A stretch of 35,679 nt of DNA from Gammaproteobacteria bacterium (GTDB lineage: Bacteria > Pseudomonadota > Gammaproteobacteria > Pseudomonadales > Halieaceae), in contig JAIBDN010000021.1 in the NCBI GenBank assembly GCA_024686215.1, forward strand, positions 1 through 35,679. The letters run 5' to 3'. The translations under genes and the position numbers were made by a program. This document shows, piece after piece, positions 7,410 to 16,217 of this stretch. How positions within the stretch are numbered: the stretch's first letter is position 1; each line of letters opens with the position of its first letter. The notes under the pieces are model-generated. The model was given only the letters and a program-made list of their open reading frames with translations, searched no databases and had not been told where the DNA came from.

Positions 7410-8282
7410 GTGTTCAAAATCAGAAAATGTTACCTGCTACTCGCCCTGTTGTTTATCGGGGGCTGCAGTAGCACCACCTTCGTCTACAATCGGCTGGACT
7501 TTATCCTGCCCTGGTACCTCGACGACTATGTAGAACTGGATCGCGCCCAGGAGACCTTCCTGGACGCGCAGCTGCAACCTTTCCTCGCCTGGCACCGCAG
7601 TGAAGAGCTACCCCGCTACACGCAAATACTGGATGACATCGCGCGTCGCCTGGATGGACCGTTAACTGGCCAGGATGTGGCGGCAATATCTTTGGAGTTT
7701 GAGCAGGCCTGGTTTCGTCTGGAGGGCCGCTCTCTCGAATGGCTGTTGGCCCTGGGGGAGCGACTGACAGAAGAGCAGGTGCAGCAGTTTCTGGATGAAC
7801 TCTGGGAGCAACAGGAGGAATACCAGAAAAAATACCTGGAGCGCAGCGATCGGGAATATCATGACGACAGTTATGACAGTCTGCTGGACAGTGTGCAGGA
7901 CTACCTGGGCCGCTTGGACAAGTCCCAGAAACAACTACTGCAGACGGCGAGTGGTGAGTTGCTGCGCTCGGACGCTACCTGGTTGCGCGAGCGCGCCGCC
8001 TGGTTGCAGCGGCTGGGGGTGATGATGCGCCGCGAACCGGGATGGCAGCAGGCCATACGTGACGCGGTCCAGCAGCGTAGTGAGACGGTATCAGTGGATT
8101 ATCTGGAGCTGTACGAACACAACCTGGCGGTAATACACAGCGCATTGGCCCAGGTACTTAATAGCCGTAGCGAAAAACAGGACCAGCGGCTGCGCAAAAA
8201 GCTTACCAACTTGCGCGAAGACCTGCAGATCCTGGCTGCTCAAGCAGAGCCTGCGCTTAATCCAGCAGCGACAAATCCCTGA
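7410..8282 (+). CDS. DUF6279-type lipoprotein
   Basis: 290 residues with a lipoprotein signal: basic MFKIRK, hydrophobic [10 protein letters not shown], then the lipidated cysteine at 19 (IGG-C). The mature start [12 protein letters not shown], then [11 protein letters not shown], is what I recall for the DUF6279 family of uncharacterised proteobacterial lipoproteins. The remainder is highly charged, rich in E, Q and R, and helical, with no catalytic motif. Translation starts at GTG 7410, with GGGAG nine bases before. Its last 26 bases overlap the end of ilvD on the other strand. It follows the diguanylate cyclase closely, so a c-di-GMP-linked envelope role is possible but unproven. Confidence 0.8.
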   Translation: MFKIRKCYLLLALLFIGGCSSTTFVYNRLDFILPWYLDDYVELDRAQETFLDAQLQPFLAWHRSEELPRYTQILDDIARRLDGPLTGQDVAAISLEFEQAWFRLEGRSLEWLLALGERLTEEQVQQFLDELWEQQEEYQKKYLERSDREYHDDSYDSLLDSVQDYLGRLDKSQKQLLQTASGELLRSDATWLRERAAWLQRLGVMMRREPGWQQAIRDAVQQRSETVSVDYLELYEHNLAVIHSALAQVLNSRSEKQDQRLRKKLTNLREDLQILAAQAEPALNPAATNP

Positions 8283-10101
8283 CCGCGCCTTTGTCGGCGC
8301 TGGTGACCATTTTTGCGTACACCTTGAGTGCGGCACTTACTTTGCGCGGCCTGGCGTCACGCGGTTGCCAGGCTTTATCGCCCAAGGCCTCCATGGCGAC
8401 GCGGCGCTCAGCCAGCTGCTCGTCGCTAAGCGCCACGTTGATAGTGCGCTGCGGGATGTTGATTTCAATAATATCGCCGTTTTCTACCAGGCCAATGGCA
8501 CCCCCGGCAGCGGCTTCCGGAGAAGCGTGGCCGATAGACAAGCCTGAGGTTCCCCCGGAAAAACGACCATCGGTGAGCAGGGCGCAGTCCTTACCCAGCC
8601 CCTTGGACTTGATATAACTGGTGGGATAGAGCATTTCCTGCATACCGGGCCCGCCGCGGGGCCCCTCGTAGCGCACGATAACCACATCGCCAGCCTTTAC
8701 GCGGCCATCCAGAATGTCTTTCACCGCGCCTTCCTGGCTTTCGCAGACATGGGCTGGACCAGAGAATACCAGGATGCTCTCGTCCACCCCTGAGGTCTTT
8801 ACCACGCAGCCGTCTTCGGCGATATTGCCGAAAAGCACGGCCAGACCGCCCTCCACGGAATAGGCATTTTCCAGGGAGCGGATGCAGCCACCCTCGCGAT
8901 CATCATCCAGGCTGGGCCAGCGGGTGTCCTGGCTGAAGGCCGTCTGGGTAGGGATACCACCAGGCCCTGCGCTGAAAAATTTGCGCACTTCGGCGTCTTT
9001 GGTACGCACGATATCCCACTTGTCCAGGGCATCGGCCATGGTGGGGCTGTGCACAGTGGAACAATCAGTATGCAGCAGGCCGGCGCGATCAAGCTCACCG
9101 AGAATGCTCATTATGCCGCCAGCCCGGTGCACATCCTCCATGTGGTATAGCGGCGTGTTGGGCGCAACTTTGCACAGTTGGGGAACTATGCGCGACAGGC
9201 GGTCGATGTCTTCCAGGGTGAAATCGAGCTCTGCCTCCTGTGCGGCGGCTAGCAGGTGCAGGATGGTATTGGTGGAGCCACCCATGGCGATGTCCACGCA
9301 CATGGCGTTCTCAAAGGCCTTGAAATTGCCGATATTGCGCGGCAGCACAGATTCATCGTTCTCCTGGTAATAGCGCCGGCATAGATCCACAACCACCCTT
9401 CCGGCGCGCAGGAACAGTTGTTCGCGGTCAGCGTGGGTGGCGAGCGTCGAGCCGTTACCGGGCAGGCTCAGGCCCAACGCCTCGGTCAGGCAGTTCATGG
9501 AGTTGGCGGTGAACATGCCGGAGCAGGAGCCACAGGTAGGGCAGGCGGAGCGTTCGTACTCGGCGATTTTTTCATCGCTGGCAGAGTCATCCACCGCGAT
9601 CACCATGGCGTCCACCAGGTCCAGCTTGTGTTCCGACAATTTGGTCTTGCCGGCCTCCATGGGCCCGCCCGACACAAATACCACGGGTATGTTCAGGCGC
9701 ATCGCGGCGTTGAGCATTCCCGGAGTGATCTTGTCGCAGTTGGAGATGCAGACCATGGCATCTGCGCAGTGAGCGTTGACCATGTACTCCACTGAATCGG
9801 AGATAATGTCCCGTGAGGGCAGGCTGTAGAGCATGCCGTCGTGACCCATGGCGATACCGTCGTCCACAGCAATGGTATTGAATTCCTTGGCGACGCCGCC
9901 CGCCGCCTCGATTTCCCGCGCCACCAACTGGCCCAGGTCCTTGAGGTGCACGTGTCCCGGCACAAACTGGGTAAAGGAATTCACCACCGCGACGATGGGT
10001 TTACCGAAATCACCGTCTTTCATTCCGGTGGCGCGCCATAGGGCGCGGGCGCCGGCCATATTGCGGCCGTGGGTAGAGGTCTTGGAACGGTAGTCGGGCA
10101 T
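8257..10101 (-). CDS. ilvD: Dihydroxy-acid dehydratase
   Basis: Dehydrates 2,3-dihydroxy-3-methylvalerate and dihydroxyisovalerate in Ile/Val synthesis. At 614 residues it has the standard length. The iron-sulfur cysteines are visible at C122 ([10 protein letters not shown]) and in the CPTCGSCSG cluster (187-195); the C-terminal half has GRFSGGTSG, the substrate and active-site serine motif. It converges with the lipoprotein gene with 26 bases of 3' overlap, so both stop regions are coding on both strands. It has its own candidate promoter at 10170-10197. It is alone and not in an ilv operon, as is common in this group. Confidence 0.97.
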   Translation of the reverse strand: MPDYRSKTSTHGRNMAGARALWRATGMKDGDFGKPIVAVVNSFTQFVPGHVHLKDLGQLVAREIEAAGGVAKEFNTIAVDDGIAMGHDGMLYSLPSRDIISDSVEYMVNAHCADAMVCISNCDKITPGMLNAAMRLNIPVVFVSGGPMEAGKTKLSEHKLDLVDAMVIAVDDSASDEKIAEYERSACPTCGSCSGMFTANSMNCLTEALGLSLPGNGSTLATHADREQLFLRAGRVVVDLCRRYYQENDESVLPRNIGNFKAFENAMCVDIAMGGSTNTILHLLAAAQEAELDFTLEDIDRLSRIVPQLCKVAPNTPLYHMEDVHRAGGIMSILGELDRAGLLHTDCSTVHSPTMADALDKWDIVRTKDAEVRKFFSAGPGGIPTQTAFSQDTRWPSLDDDREGGCIRSLENAYSVEGGLAVLFGNIAEDGCVVKTSGVDESILVFSGPAHVCESQEGAVKDILDGRVKAGDVVIVRYEGPRGGPGMQEMLYPTSYIKSKGLGKDCALLTDGRFSGGTSGLSIGHASPEAAAGGAIGLVENGDIIEINIPQRTINVALSDEQLAERRVAMEALGDKAWQPRDARPRKVSAALKVYAKMVTSADKGAVRDLSLLD

Positions 10102-10169
10102 GGGAAAATTTCCGTTATAGCTGTCGGCGATGCCGCCTTGCTGCGGGCGGTCCGTAAATCAGGCAGCGC

Positions 10170-10197
10170 AGGATACCAAAATTCGGCCTTACTTTAA
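10170..10197 (-). promoter_or_regulatory. Candidate ilvD promoter
   Basis: On the minus strand TTAAAG (10197-10192) and TATCCT (10175-10170) are 16 bases apart, about 70 bases before the ilvD start. Moderate match to sigma-70 boxes, judged by eye. Confidence 0.4.
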
Positions 10198-10222
10198 CCT
10201 GTTACTTGGGCGTGGCTGGCGC

Positions 10223-11368
10223 CTACCAGTACAGGCGCAGACCGGTAGTGAAGCCCCAACCATCGTATTCGCCACCATCGTGCGCGGCATCTTCCATGCT
10301 GGTGTACTGCAGGCCACTCTGCCATTTCATTTTGTGGCCGTAAAAGAAGATGTTTACCCCGGCGAAGAACTCGTCGTACTCATCCCCGCTGCCGGAGACG
10401 GCGCGATTCTCGTAGCGATTCAGTCGCACGCCGTTGTCGCCGTCGCTGTTCAGGTAGGTATAACGAACTACCAACTGGGTCATTTCGGTAAAGGAGTAAG
10501 AGGGCATCAGGACTAATCCCCAGATGTCACTCTGGTCATAGTAGCCGTCGCCGGCAGAGAGATCGGTCTGCAGTCCCCAGTTCGCATGTCTCCAGCGGCT
10601 GGAAACGGAAACCACATGGCCAAAATCCCGGGTATTGGCGCTGGGGTCCTTGTCGTTGTAGACATAGTCCAGGGTCACCTGCGCCTGCTCCAGGCCGAGG
10701 CCTGCTGCCCAGTCGTAGCTGAGGGAGGTATGGGTGAAATAGCTGGCGTTAGAAATACCCCATTCGTCGCTGTCGTCGCTGGAAAACACGCCCGCCTTGT
10801 AGGACAAACGTTTGTCGAGCTTCCCCGACAGGCTGATACCGGTGAAATATTCCGCGGTAAACCACAGGTTGTTGGTGAGGTTGTTGCGTTCCGGTGTGAG
10901 CAGCTTTTTGGAGGAGGTTATGCCATCCAGGGTGAAGCCTGCGGAATGTTTGAGTATCTTCAGCGAGGTTTTTTCAGTCACCTGCCAGTCAACGTGTGCA
11001 TCGGTCAGGCGCTGGTAGAAATCGCTGGCTGAATTATTGAGATCGAAGTCACCTTCCAGGCGCACGGTGAATTGATCGGCCAGCAGGGAGGTAAAACCGA
11101 AGCGGAAGCGACGCCAGCGGGCAGCGTCGTAGTCACCTTCATCCGCGTCGAACCAGGCGTAATCGGCCTGCAGCCGGCCGCTAAGAGAGAAATCGCGTAT
11201 CAGGCCATCACCTGAACTCTGGTACAGATCGGCATGGCGCCATATCCGTTGGTATCTTTCCTGTGAGTTGTCTGCTGGCTGGGCAACTGCCAGGGCGGCA
11301 AAGAAAATAAGTCCCACGCCCAGTATTGTTGGTAGTGCGTGGTGCCAGCCGAGCGCGGGGCGTCGCAT
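10223..11368 (-). CDS. OprO/OprP-like (phosphate-selective type) outer-membrane porin
   Basis: 381 residues: a signal peptide (basic start, hydrophobic TILGVGLIFFAALAVA, cut before QPAD) and then alternating beta-strand sequence ending in LRLYW, the terminal aromatic expected of an outer-membrane barrel. FSLSGRLQADYAWF near residue 60, RRFRFGFTSLLADQFTVRLEGDFD and the layout fit Porin_O_P. Anion selectivity cannot be read with confidence. The ATG lies four bases after the argA stop, with its ribosome binding site GAGG inside the end of argA, so it is translationally close to argA, an odd partner. The pit phosphate system lies nearby on the same strand. Confidence 0.75.
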   Translation of the reverse strand: MRRPALGWHHALPTILGVGLIFFAALAVAQPADNSQERYQRIWRHADLYQSSGDGLIRDFSLSGRLQADYAWFDADEGDYDAARWRRFRFGFTSLLADQFTVRLEGDFDLNNSASDFYQRLTDAHVDWQVTEKTSLKILKHSAGFTLDGITSSKKLLTPERNNLTNNLWFTAEYFTGISLSGKLDKRLSYKAGVFSSDDSDEWGISNASYFTHTSLSYDWAAGLGLEQAQVTLDYVYNDKDPSANTRDFGHVVSVSSRWRHANWGLQTDLSAGDGYYDQSDIWGLVLMPSYSFTEMTQLVVRYTYLNSDGDNGVRLNRYENRAVSGSGDEYDEFFAGVNIFFYGHKMKWQSGLQYTSMEDAAHDGGEYDGWGFTTGLRLYW

Positions 11369-11371
11369 AAG

Positions 11372-12676
11372 CTAAAGCCTCTTAAAAAACACCTTGGAGT
11401 TGCGCTGCAGGTTGTACAGGGACTGTTTGCCATTCGGCAGTTGATCGCGGGTACTTTCAATGAAGCCCTGCTCAATAAACCAGTGCTCTGTTTGTGTGGT
11501 CAGCACGAAAACCCGGTCCAGGCCCTGACGTCTGGCCTCGTGTTCCAGGGCCAGTAACAAGCGCTGGCCCCGTTGGCCGCCGCGATAATCCGGGTGTGAC
11601 ACTATGCAAGCGATTTCGCCGCAAGCGTCTTCCAAAAATGGGTAAAGCGCCGCGCAGGCGATAATGCGCCCGTCACGCTCCAGCAGACGGAACTGTGAAA
11701 TCTCGGTTTCCAGTAATTCCCGTGAGCGTTTCAGCAAGATGCCTTCTTGCTCCAGCGGTTCGATCAGTTCCAGTACCCCTCCAACATCTTCGATGTCGGC
11801 CACTCGCGCCTGTTCGTAGTGATCGTTGGCCACCAGGGTGCCACTGCCGTCATGCGTGAACAGCTCCTCCAGCAACGCACAGTCGTCGCTATAACTGATG
11901 ATCTGGCAGCGGGACACCCCGGCCTCACATGCTGTCCTGGCGGTGTGTAATAAGGACAGTTGTTCCGGGTCACTAACACCCAGTTGGTCGACAGCGTCAG
12001 CGGTGCACTGGCGTATCAGGGTAGCGTCACTGTTGCTGATCCCTGTGCTAGCACCGAATAGCAGCAGCTTGTCGGCGCCAATGGCGGCGGCGCAGTGCAC
12101 GGCAATGTCTTCCAGTGCAAGATTGAAAATCTCTCCGGTGGGGGAGTAGCCAAGAGGAGACAGCAGCACAATGGAATCGTCCTCAAGTTGCCTGCGGATG
12201 CCGGCGACATCGATGCGCCGCACCTTACCCGTGTGGTGAAAATCTATGCCACCGACAATACCTATGGGCCGCGCGGTGACAAAATTACCGGAGCATACCC
12301 GCATGCGCGAACCCTGCATGGGCGAGTTGGGCAGGCCCATGGACAACAGCGCCTCGATCTGCGCGCGCAGAGATCCCGCGGCATCTTTGACATGCTCCAT
12401 GGCCTCGCTGTCGGTGATACGCAGGCCATCCTGGAAGGACGAAGCCAGTCCGACGCGCGCCAGTCGCTGGGCGATCTGCGGACGTGAACCATGAATCAGC
12501 ACCAGGCGCACACCCAAACTGTTAAGCAGGGCAATATCGTGAATTATATTCGCGAAGTTTTCGTGCTGCGCAGCCTCTCCCCCCAGCATCAGCACAAAGG
12601 TTTTGCCGCGATGTGCATTGATGTAGGGTGCGGTATTCCTGAACCAGCGAATATGGCCCCGCCCTGGTGTTGTCAC
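11372..12676 (-). CDS. argA: Amino-acid N-acetyltransferase (N-acetylglutamate synthase)
   Basis: Acetyl-CoA plus glutamate to N-acetylglutamate, first step of arginine synthesis. About 434 residues, the normal ArgA fusion: an amino-acid-kinase-like domain (FRNTAPYINAHRGKTFVLML, then GVRLVLIHGSRPQI) followed by a GNAT acetyltransferase domain from about 290 (RDGRIIACAALYPF, HPDYRGGQRGQRLL). The kinase-like domain usually binds arginine for feedback. I prefer GTG 12676 (GGA seven bases upstream); a TTG four codons earlier at 12688 is possible and lacks a ribosome site. It sits 94 bases downstream of argE on the same strand. Confidence 0.95.
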   Translation of the reverse strand: MTTPGRGHIRWFRNTAPYINAHRGKTFVLMLGGEAAQHENFANIIHDIALLNSLGVRLVLIHGSRPQIAQRLARVGLASSFQDGLRITDSEAMEHVKDAAGSLRAQIEALLSMGLPNSPMQGSRMRVCSGNFVTARPIGIVGGIDFHHTGKVRRIDVAGIRRQLEDDSIVLLSPLGYSPTGEIFNLALEDIAVHCAAAIGADKLLLFGASTGISNSDATLIRQCTADAVDQLGVSDPEQLSLLHTARTACEAGVSRCQIISYSDDCALLEELFTHDGSGTLVANDHYEQARVADIEDVGGVLELIEPLEQEGILLKRSRELLETEISQFRLLERDGRIIACAALYPFLEDACGEIACIVSHPDYRGGQRGQRLLLALEHEARRQGLDRVFVLTTQTEHWFIEQGFIESTRDQLPNGKQSLYNLQRNSKVFFKRL

Positions 12677-12770
12677 GATATGATCCAAGCTGTTGAAAAG
12701 TATTAAGTTATCAAGGTTACCGAAACAGCTGCGGATTACCTAATGGCAATATTGCACACTGTTGCAGCGA

Positions 12771-13922
12771 CTACAGACAGTAGTGCCGGATAAATTGCTG
12801 CAGCAGAGAAATACACGGCTGGATCTGGTCCAGTTCCAGGTATTCATCGGGTTGGTGGGCCCTGTCGATGGAACCCGGGCCCATGACAATGGTGTCCATC
12901 CCCAGCTGCTGCAGGAAGGGCGCCTCGGTGGCAAAGGCGACAGCCTCCGCAGTGTGTCCGGTGAGCTGTTCTGCCAGGCGCACCAGTTCACTGTCGGCGG
13001 GCTGTTCGAAGGACGGCACATCCTGTATCAGGGAACGCATTTCGATATCCAGTGAATGTTGCTGTGCAATGTTCGCCATGCGCTGCTGTAATTCGCCGCG
13101 AATCGACGCGTTATCGTTGCCTGGTGTCATGCGTAGGTCGAAATGTAATTCTGTTCGCCCGCATATCCGATTGGGGCTGTCACCCCCATGAATACAACCG
13201 AGGTTGAGAGTGGGGAATGGCACGCTGAACAGCTCGTTAGTGTAGCGCTCCCCCAATTCACCGCGGTAGGTCATCAGGTCACTCATCACCGCATGGGCAC
13301 CCTCCAGGGCGCTGTTGCCGAGCAGCGGATTTGACGAGTGGCCAGCTTTCCCGGTGATACTTACCGCCTCCATCATAATGCCCTTGTGCATGCGGATGGG
13401 CGCCAGCGAGGTCGGTTCGCCAATAATGGCCGCCCTGGCTTTGGGCTTACCCGCCGCTGCCAGTGCGCGGGCGCCATTCATGGAGCTCTCCTCATCGGCC
13501 GTGGCCAGGAATATCAGTGGCTGCTGCAGTGGGGTGTCGATAAATTGGCTGGCAGCAGCGATAGCCAGTGGGAAAAAGCCTTTCATATCGGTACTGCCGA
13601 GCCCGTACAGGCGCTGGTCGCGTTCGCTCAAGTTCAAGGGGTCGCTCTGCCAGCGGCCCTCGTCGAAGGGCACGGTATCGGTGTGTCCTGCCAGCACCAG
13701 TCCCCCAGGGCCGCTGCCCAGTGTGGCAATGAGATTGGCCTTGTTACCTGTAGCACAAACCTCTTGAATCTCAATGTTGAAACCCATGTCGGCCAGCCAG
13801 CCGGCCAGTAGGTCGACCACCGGGCGATTGCCCTGATCCCACAGTGGGTCGGTTGAGCTGACCGAAGGTATTGCTATGAGCTGGCTTAGCTGGGCCAGGA
13901 CTTGTTTGTCGGATTGGGCCAT
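12771..13922 (-). CDS. argE: Acetylornithine deacetylase
   Basis: M20-family zinc hydrolase releasing ornithine and acetate from N-acetylornithine. LAGHTDTVPFD carries the first metal histidine and aspartate, GLGSTDMKGFF the bridging aspartate, and TADEESSMNGA the glutamate pair with the general base. GKAGHSSNP begins the lid/dimer domain, and the final metal histidine is in IDRAHQPDEYL. 383 residues, the family length. I chose ATG 13922 because GGAG lies five bases before it; the frame continues to a GTG at 13946 without a binding site. With argA this forms an arginine pair. Confidence 0.96.
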   Translation of the reverse strand: MAQSDKQVLAQLSQLIAIPSVSSTDPLWDQGNRPVVDLLAGWLADMGFNIEIQEVCATGNKANLIATLGSGPGGLVLAGHTDTVPFDEGRWQSDPLNLSERDQRLYGLGSTDMKGFFPLAIAAASQFIDTPLQQPLIFLATADEESSMNGARALAAAGKPKARAAIIGEPTSLAPIRMHKGIMMEAVSITGKAGHSSNPLLGNSALEGAHAVMSDLMTYRGELGERYTNELFSVPFPTLNLGCIHGGDSPNRICGRTELHFDLRMTPGNDNASIRGELQQRMANIAQQHSLDIEMRSLIQDVPSFEQPADSELVRLAEQLTGHTAEAVAFATEAPFLQQLGMDTIVMGPGSIDRAHQPDEYLELDQIQPCISLLQQFIRHYCL

Positions 13923-13958
13923 GCGGGCTCCGCTATAGGGGGCCACTGACGGCCGGGA

Positions 13959-13994
13959 CTCACGGCAGCTGGAACTGCCGTGAGGGTACCCTCA
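13959..13994 (-). terminator. Hairpin and palindrome after pit
   Basis: CTCACGGCAG (13959-13968) and CTGCCGTGAG (13975-13984) form a perfect 10-bp stem with a 6-base loop. It is overlapped by a perfect 14-base palindrome TGAGGGTACCCTCA (13981-13994), so two alternative stems exclude each other. It lies between the pit stop and argE start on the minus strand. There is no T-run, so if it terminates it is weak, factor-dependent, or protects the 3' end. Confidence 0.5.
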
Positions 13995-14036
13995 GTCTAG
14001 ACAAGGGCTGTGCTCACGCCAAGTGGTGGGTACAGA

Positions 14037-15317
14037 TCAGGGGTTGAAAATACCCTTGAACAGGAAAAAGAACAGGATAGCCAGGCCCGCGCCCGCCGGC
14101 AGGGTGATGATCCAGGACATAAAGATGGCGCCAATAGTGCGCAGGTTCAGTGCGCCGATGCCACGCGCAAATCCGACACCCAGTACCGCGCCTACCAGGG
14201 TGTGCGTAGTGGAGATGGGTAGGCCCGTTGCTGAGGCGATGACCACTGTGCCGGCCGCACCCAATTCAGCGGCAAAGCCGCGGCTGGGTGTCAGTTCGGT
14301 GATTTTGGTACCCACCGTGGTGATGACGCGCCAACCGTAGGTGGCCAGGCCGATGACTATGCCCAGGGCCCCTACCAGCAGTATCCACCAGGGCATGGCC
14401 GACTTGGACGCTATTTCCCCGCCGGACTGCACCGTGGAGGCAATAGCCGCCAGTGGTCCTACTGCGTTGGCCACATCGTTAGAGCCGTGGGCAAAAGCCA
14501 TAGAGCAGGCGGTAAAAACCATTAACACGGCGAACACCCGTTCCACGCTGCCGAAGCGGCTTATTTCGTCGGGTATTTCCTTGATATTGCGCAGCAGTAA
14601 GGCGCCGAAAGCAGCCACCAACAGGCCTACAACGATCGACACGGGCACTGCGTTGGCAAAATTGCTACCCAGGCCGAGATCCATATCCAGTCCCACATGC
14701 TTCAGCCCCTTGAGCAGCGTCACCATGGAGATCATGAAACCTACCATCCACATATACACCGGGATATACCGCTTGGCCCGGTGGAAGGGGTCGTCGGTGT
14801 CCAGGATCAGTCGTTTAACGCTTATAAAAAGTGCAAAAGAGATGCTGCCTGCCATGACCGGCGATACTACCCAACTGGCCACAATACCGCCGACTTTGCC
14901 CCAATGAATGGCGTCTACCGAGATTCCAACGGAGGCAAAGCCAACGATGGCGCCGACGATGGAGTGGGTGGTAGATACGGGCCAGCCTTTTATGCTGGCG
15001 ATTAATAGCCAGGTGCCTGCCGCCAGTAGTGCCGAGAGCATACCGTACACCATAAGCTCCGGGTTATCGGCCATCACATCGGCATCGATAATGCCCTTGC
15101 GAATGGTGGAAGTAACCTCGCCACCCGCCAGGTAGGCACCTAAAAACTCGAATACCATGGCGATGAGGATGGCTTGCTTGATAGTGAGCGCGCGCGAACC
15201 TACGGAAGTTCCCATGGCATTGGCGACATCATTGGCCCCTATGCCCCAGGCCATGAAAAAGCCGAATATACAGGCCATGATCAGGAAGGTATTGCCGTAT
15301 TGAGCGATAATTTCCAT
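14037..15317 (-). CDS. pit: PiT-family inorganic phosphate transporter
   Basis: 426-residue inner-membrane carrier importing phosphate (usually as metal-phosphate) with protons. The two PiT signatures are present, one per half: GANDVANAMGTSVGS (about 27-41) and HGSNDVANAVGPLAA (about 278-292), along with the inverted-repeat topology of about 10-12 membrane segments (GWPVSTTHSIVGAIVG and GLPISTTHTLVGAVLG are the matching halves). The DUF47 regulator gene ends 13 bases upstream on the same strand, the classical DUF47-pit operon. Likely controlled by the PHO box at 16065-16082. Confidence 0.95.
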   Translation of the reverse strand: MEIIAQYGNTFLIMACIFGFFMAWGIGANDVANAMGTSVGSRALTIKQAILIAMVFEFLGAYLAGGEVTSTIRKGIIDADVMADNPELMVYGMLSALLAAGTWLLIASIKGWPVSTTHSIVGAIVGFASVGISVDAIHWGKVGGIVASWVVSPVMAGSISFALFISVKRLILDTDDPFHRAKRYIPVYMWMVGFMISMVTLLKGLKHVGLDMDLGLGSNFANAVPVSIVVGLLVAAFGALLLRNIKEIPDEISRFGSVERVFAVLMVFTACSMAFAHGSNDVANAVGPLAAIASTVQSGGEIASKSAMPWWILLVGALGIVIGLATYGWRVITTVGTKITELTPSRGFAAELGAAGTVVIASATGLPISTTHTLVGAVLGVGFARGIGALNLRTIGAIFMSWIITLPAGAGLAILFFFLFKGIFNP

Positions 15318-15330
15318 GCGGAGTCTTCTC

Positions 15331-16011
15331 TTACTTGGCCATCAGAATTTGCAAACGGTCGCCGACAGTTTCGGCATCATCGGCAACCGTACCCAGCAGG
15401 GTCAGCACGCGATAATAGAACATCACGTCTACCGGGGGCAGGTCAGCTTCCATTTTGAACAAGTTACCACGCAGCGAGACGGCGAGTTTGTCCGTGCGGC
15501 GCTCCAATTTGTCCAGTTCCTTGAGCATGCTCTCTACCCGGGTGACCTCGCGGCCGGTGAAGCCAACTTCCAGCAACTCGTCCAGTTCTTGAATGGCTAC
15601 GAGGGCCTGCTGCGCGGTGTCCGCGCAGGCCTGGGTATACTCCACGATGCCCTCCTGAAGTTTGTCCGGGAAGCGCATTTTTCGTCCGAGCACGACCATC
15701 GACACGTCCTTGGCGGTATTGGCCACATTGTCCTGTATCGAGAGCAGGCTCAGCAGGTCAGTGCGCGGGACTGGCAAAAACAGACTCTTGGGCAAGTGAC
15801 GGCGCAATGCACCCTTGAGCTTATCGGCCTCTTTTTCCGCTGCCAATATGGCCTTGTGCACCAGTTTGGCGCGCTCCCAGTCATTGTCTGCCGCTGCCGT
15901 GAAAAGCTCTGGCAAGTGCTGTGCCGCCTCGTTGGCGACGCGCATATGTTCTTGTATGGGTCGAATTGGCGAGCGGCCGAATAAGTTGGCCAAGGGGTTT
16001 CTGCTAGCCAT
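15331..16011 (-). CDS. DUF47 / TIGR00153 phosphate-transport regulator (PhoU-like)
   Basis: 226 residues, helical throughout, beginning NPLANLFGRSPIRPIQEHM as usual for this family. It has PhoU-like three-helix repeats rich in E, D and K, proposed to bind metal and control the partner Pit carrier. It is the first gene of the operon with pit. The ATG at 16011 has GGAG eight bases upstream. It is equivalent to OrfA of the Sinorhizobium orfA-pit operon. Confidence 0.9.
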   Translation of the reverse strand: MASRNPLANLFGRSPIRPIQEHMRVANEAAQHLPELFTAAADNDWERAKLVHKAILAAEKEADKLKGALRRHLPKSLFLPVPRTDLLSLLSIQDNVANTAKDVSMVVLGRKMRFPDKLQEGIVEYTQACADTAQQALVAIQELDELLEVGFTGREVTRVESMLKELDKLERRTDKLAVSLRGNLFKMEADLPPVDVMFYYRVLTLLGTVADDAETVGDRLQILMAK

Positions 16012-16041
16012 ATCAAAACTCCGGTAATTATGGGCAGCGCT

Positions 16042-16070
16042 AGTGTAGATTTTGTGGCTGCCGTTGTCAT
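16042..16070 (-). promoter_or_regulatory. Promoter of the DUF47-pit operon
   Basis: On the minus strand ATGACA (16070-16065) and TACACT (16047-16042) are exactly 17 bases apart, ending 30 bases before the start codon. The -35 hexamer coincides with half of the PHO box. Confidence 0.55.
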
Positions 16071-16082
16071 AATTTTGTCACA
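16065..16082 (+). promoter_or_regulatory. PHO box (PhoB operator)
   Basis: Two direct repeats TGTCATA (16065-16071) and TGTCACA (16076-16082) are separated by ATTT, giving the 11-base period of a PhoB site (7+4+7). The repeats read in the plus direction, opposite to the pit operon, and one covers its -35 box. In Sinorhizobium meliloti the orfA-pit operon is repressed by PhoB, so repression of pit during phosphate starvation is a reasonable inference. Confidence 0.65.
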
Positions 16083-16217
16083 GGATTGGATAAATAAATT
16101 GCCTGGGCAGGTTTAGTTGTGATGATGGAAATCAAGGGATAGGGATTTTGTCAGCCGGGCACTGTGTTAGCATGTTTGCTTATAAGATTGAGGGCCGGGA
16201 GCCTTGCGGACTGCGGT

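Noticed and set aside
14341..14907. 188-codon plus-strand frame opposite pit
   Set aside because: Codon-shadow of a high-GC membrane protein gene; no family resemblance.
15316..15984. 222-codon plus-strand frame opposite the DUF47 gene
   Set aside because: Exactly antisense to a conserved gene with a ribosome site and promoter; no recognisable domain.
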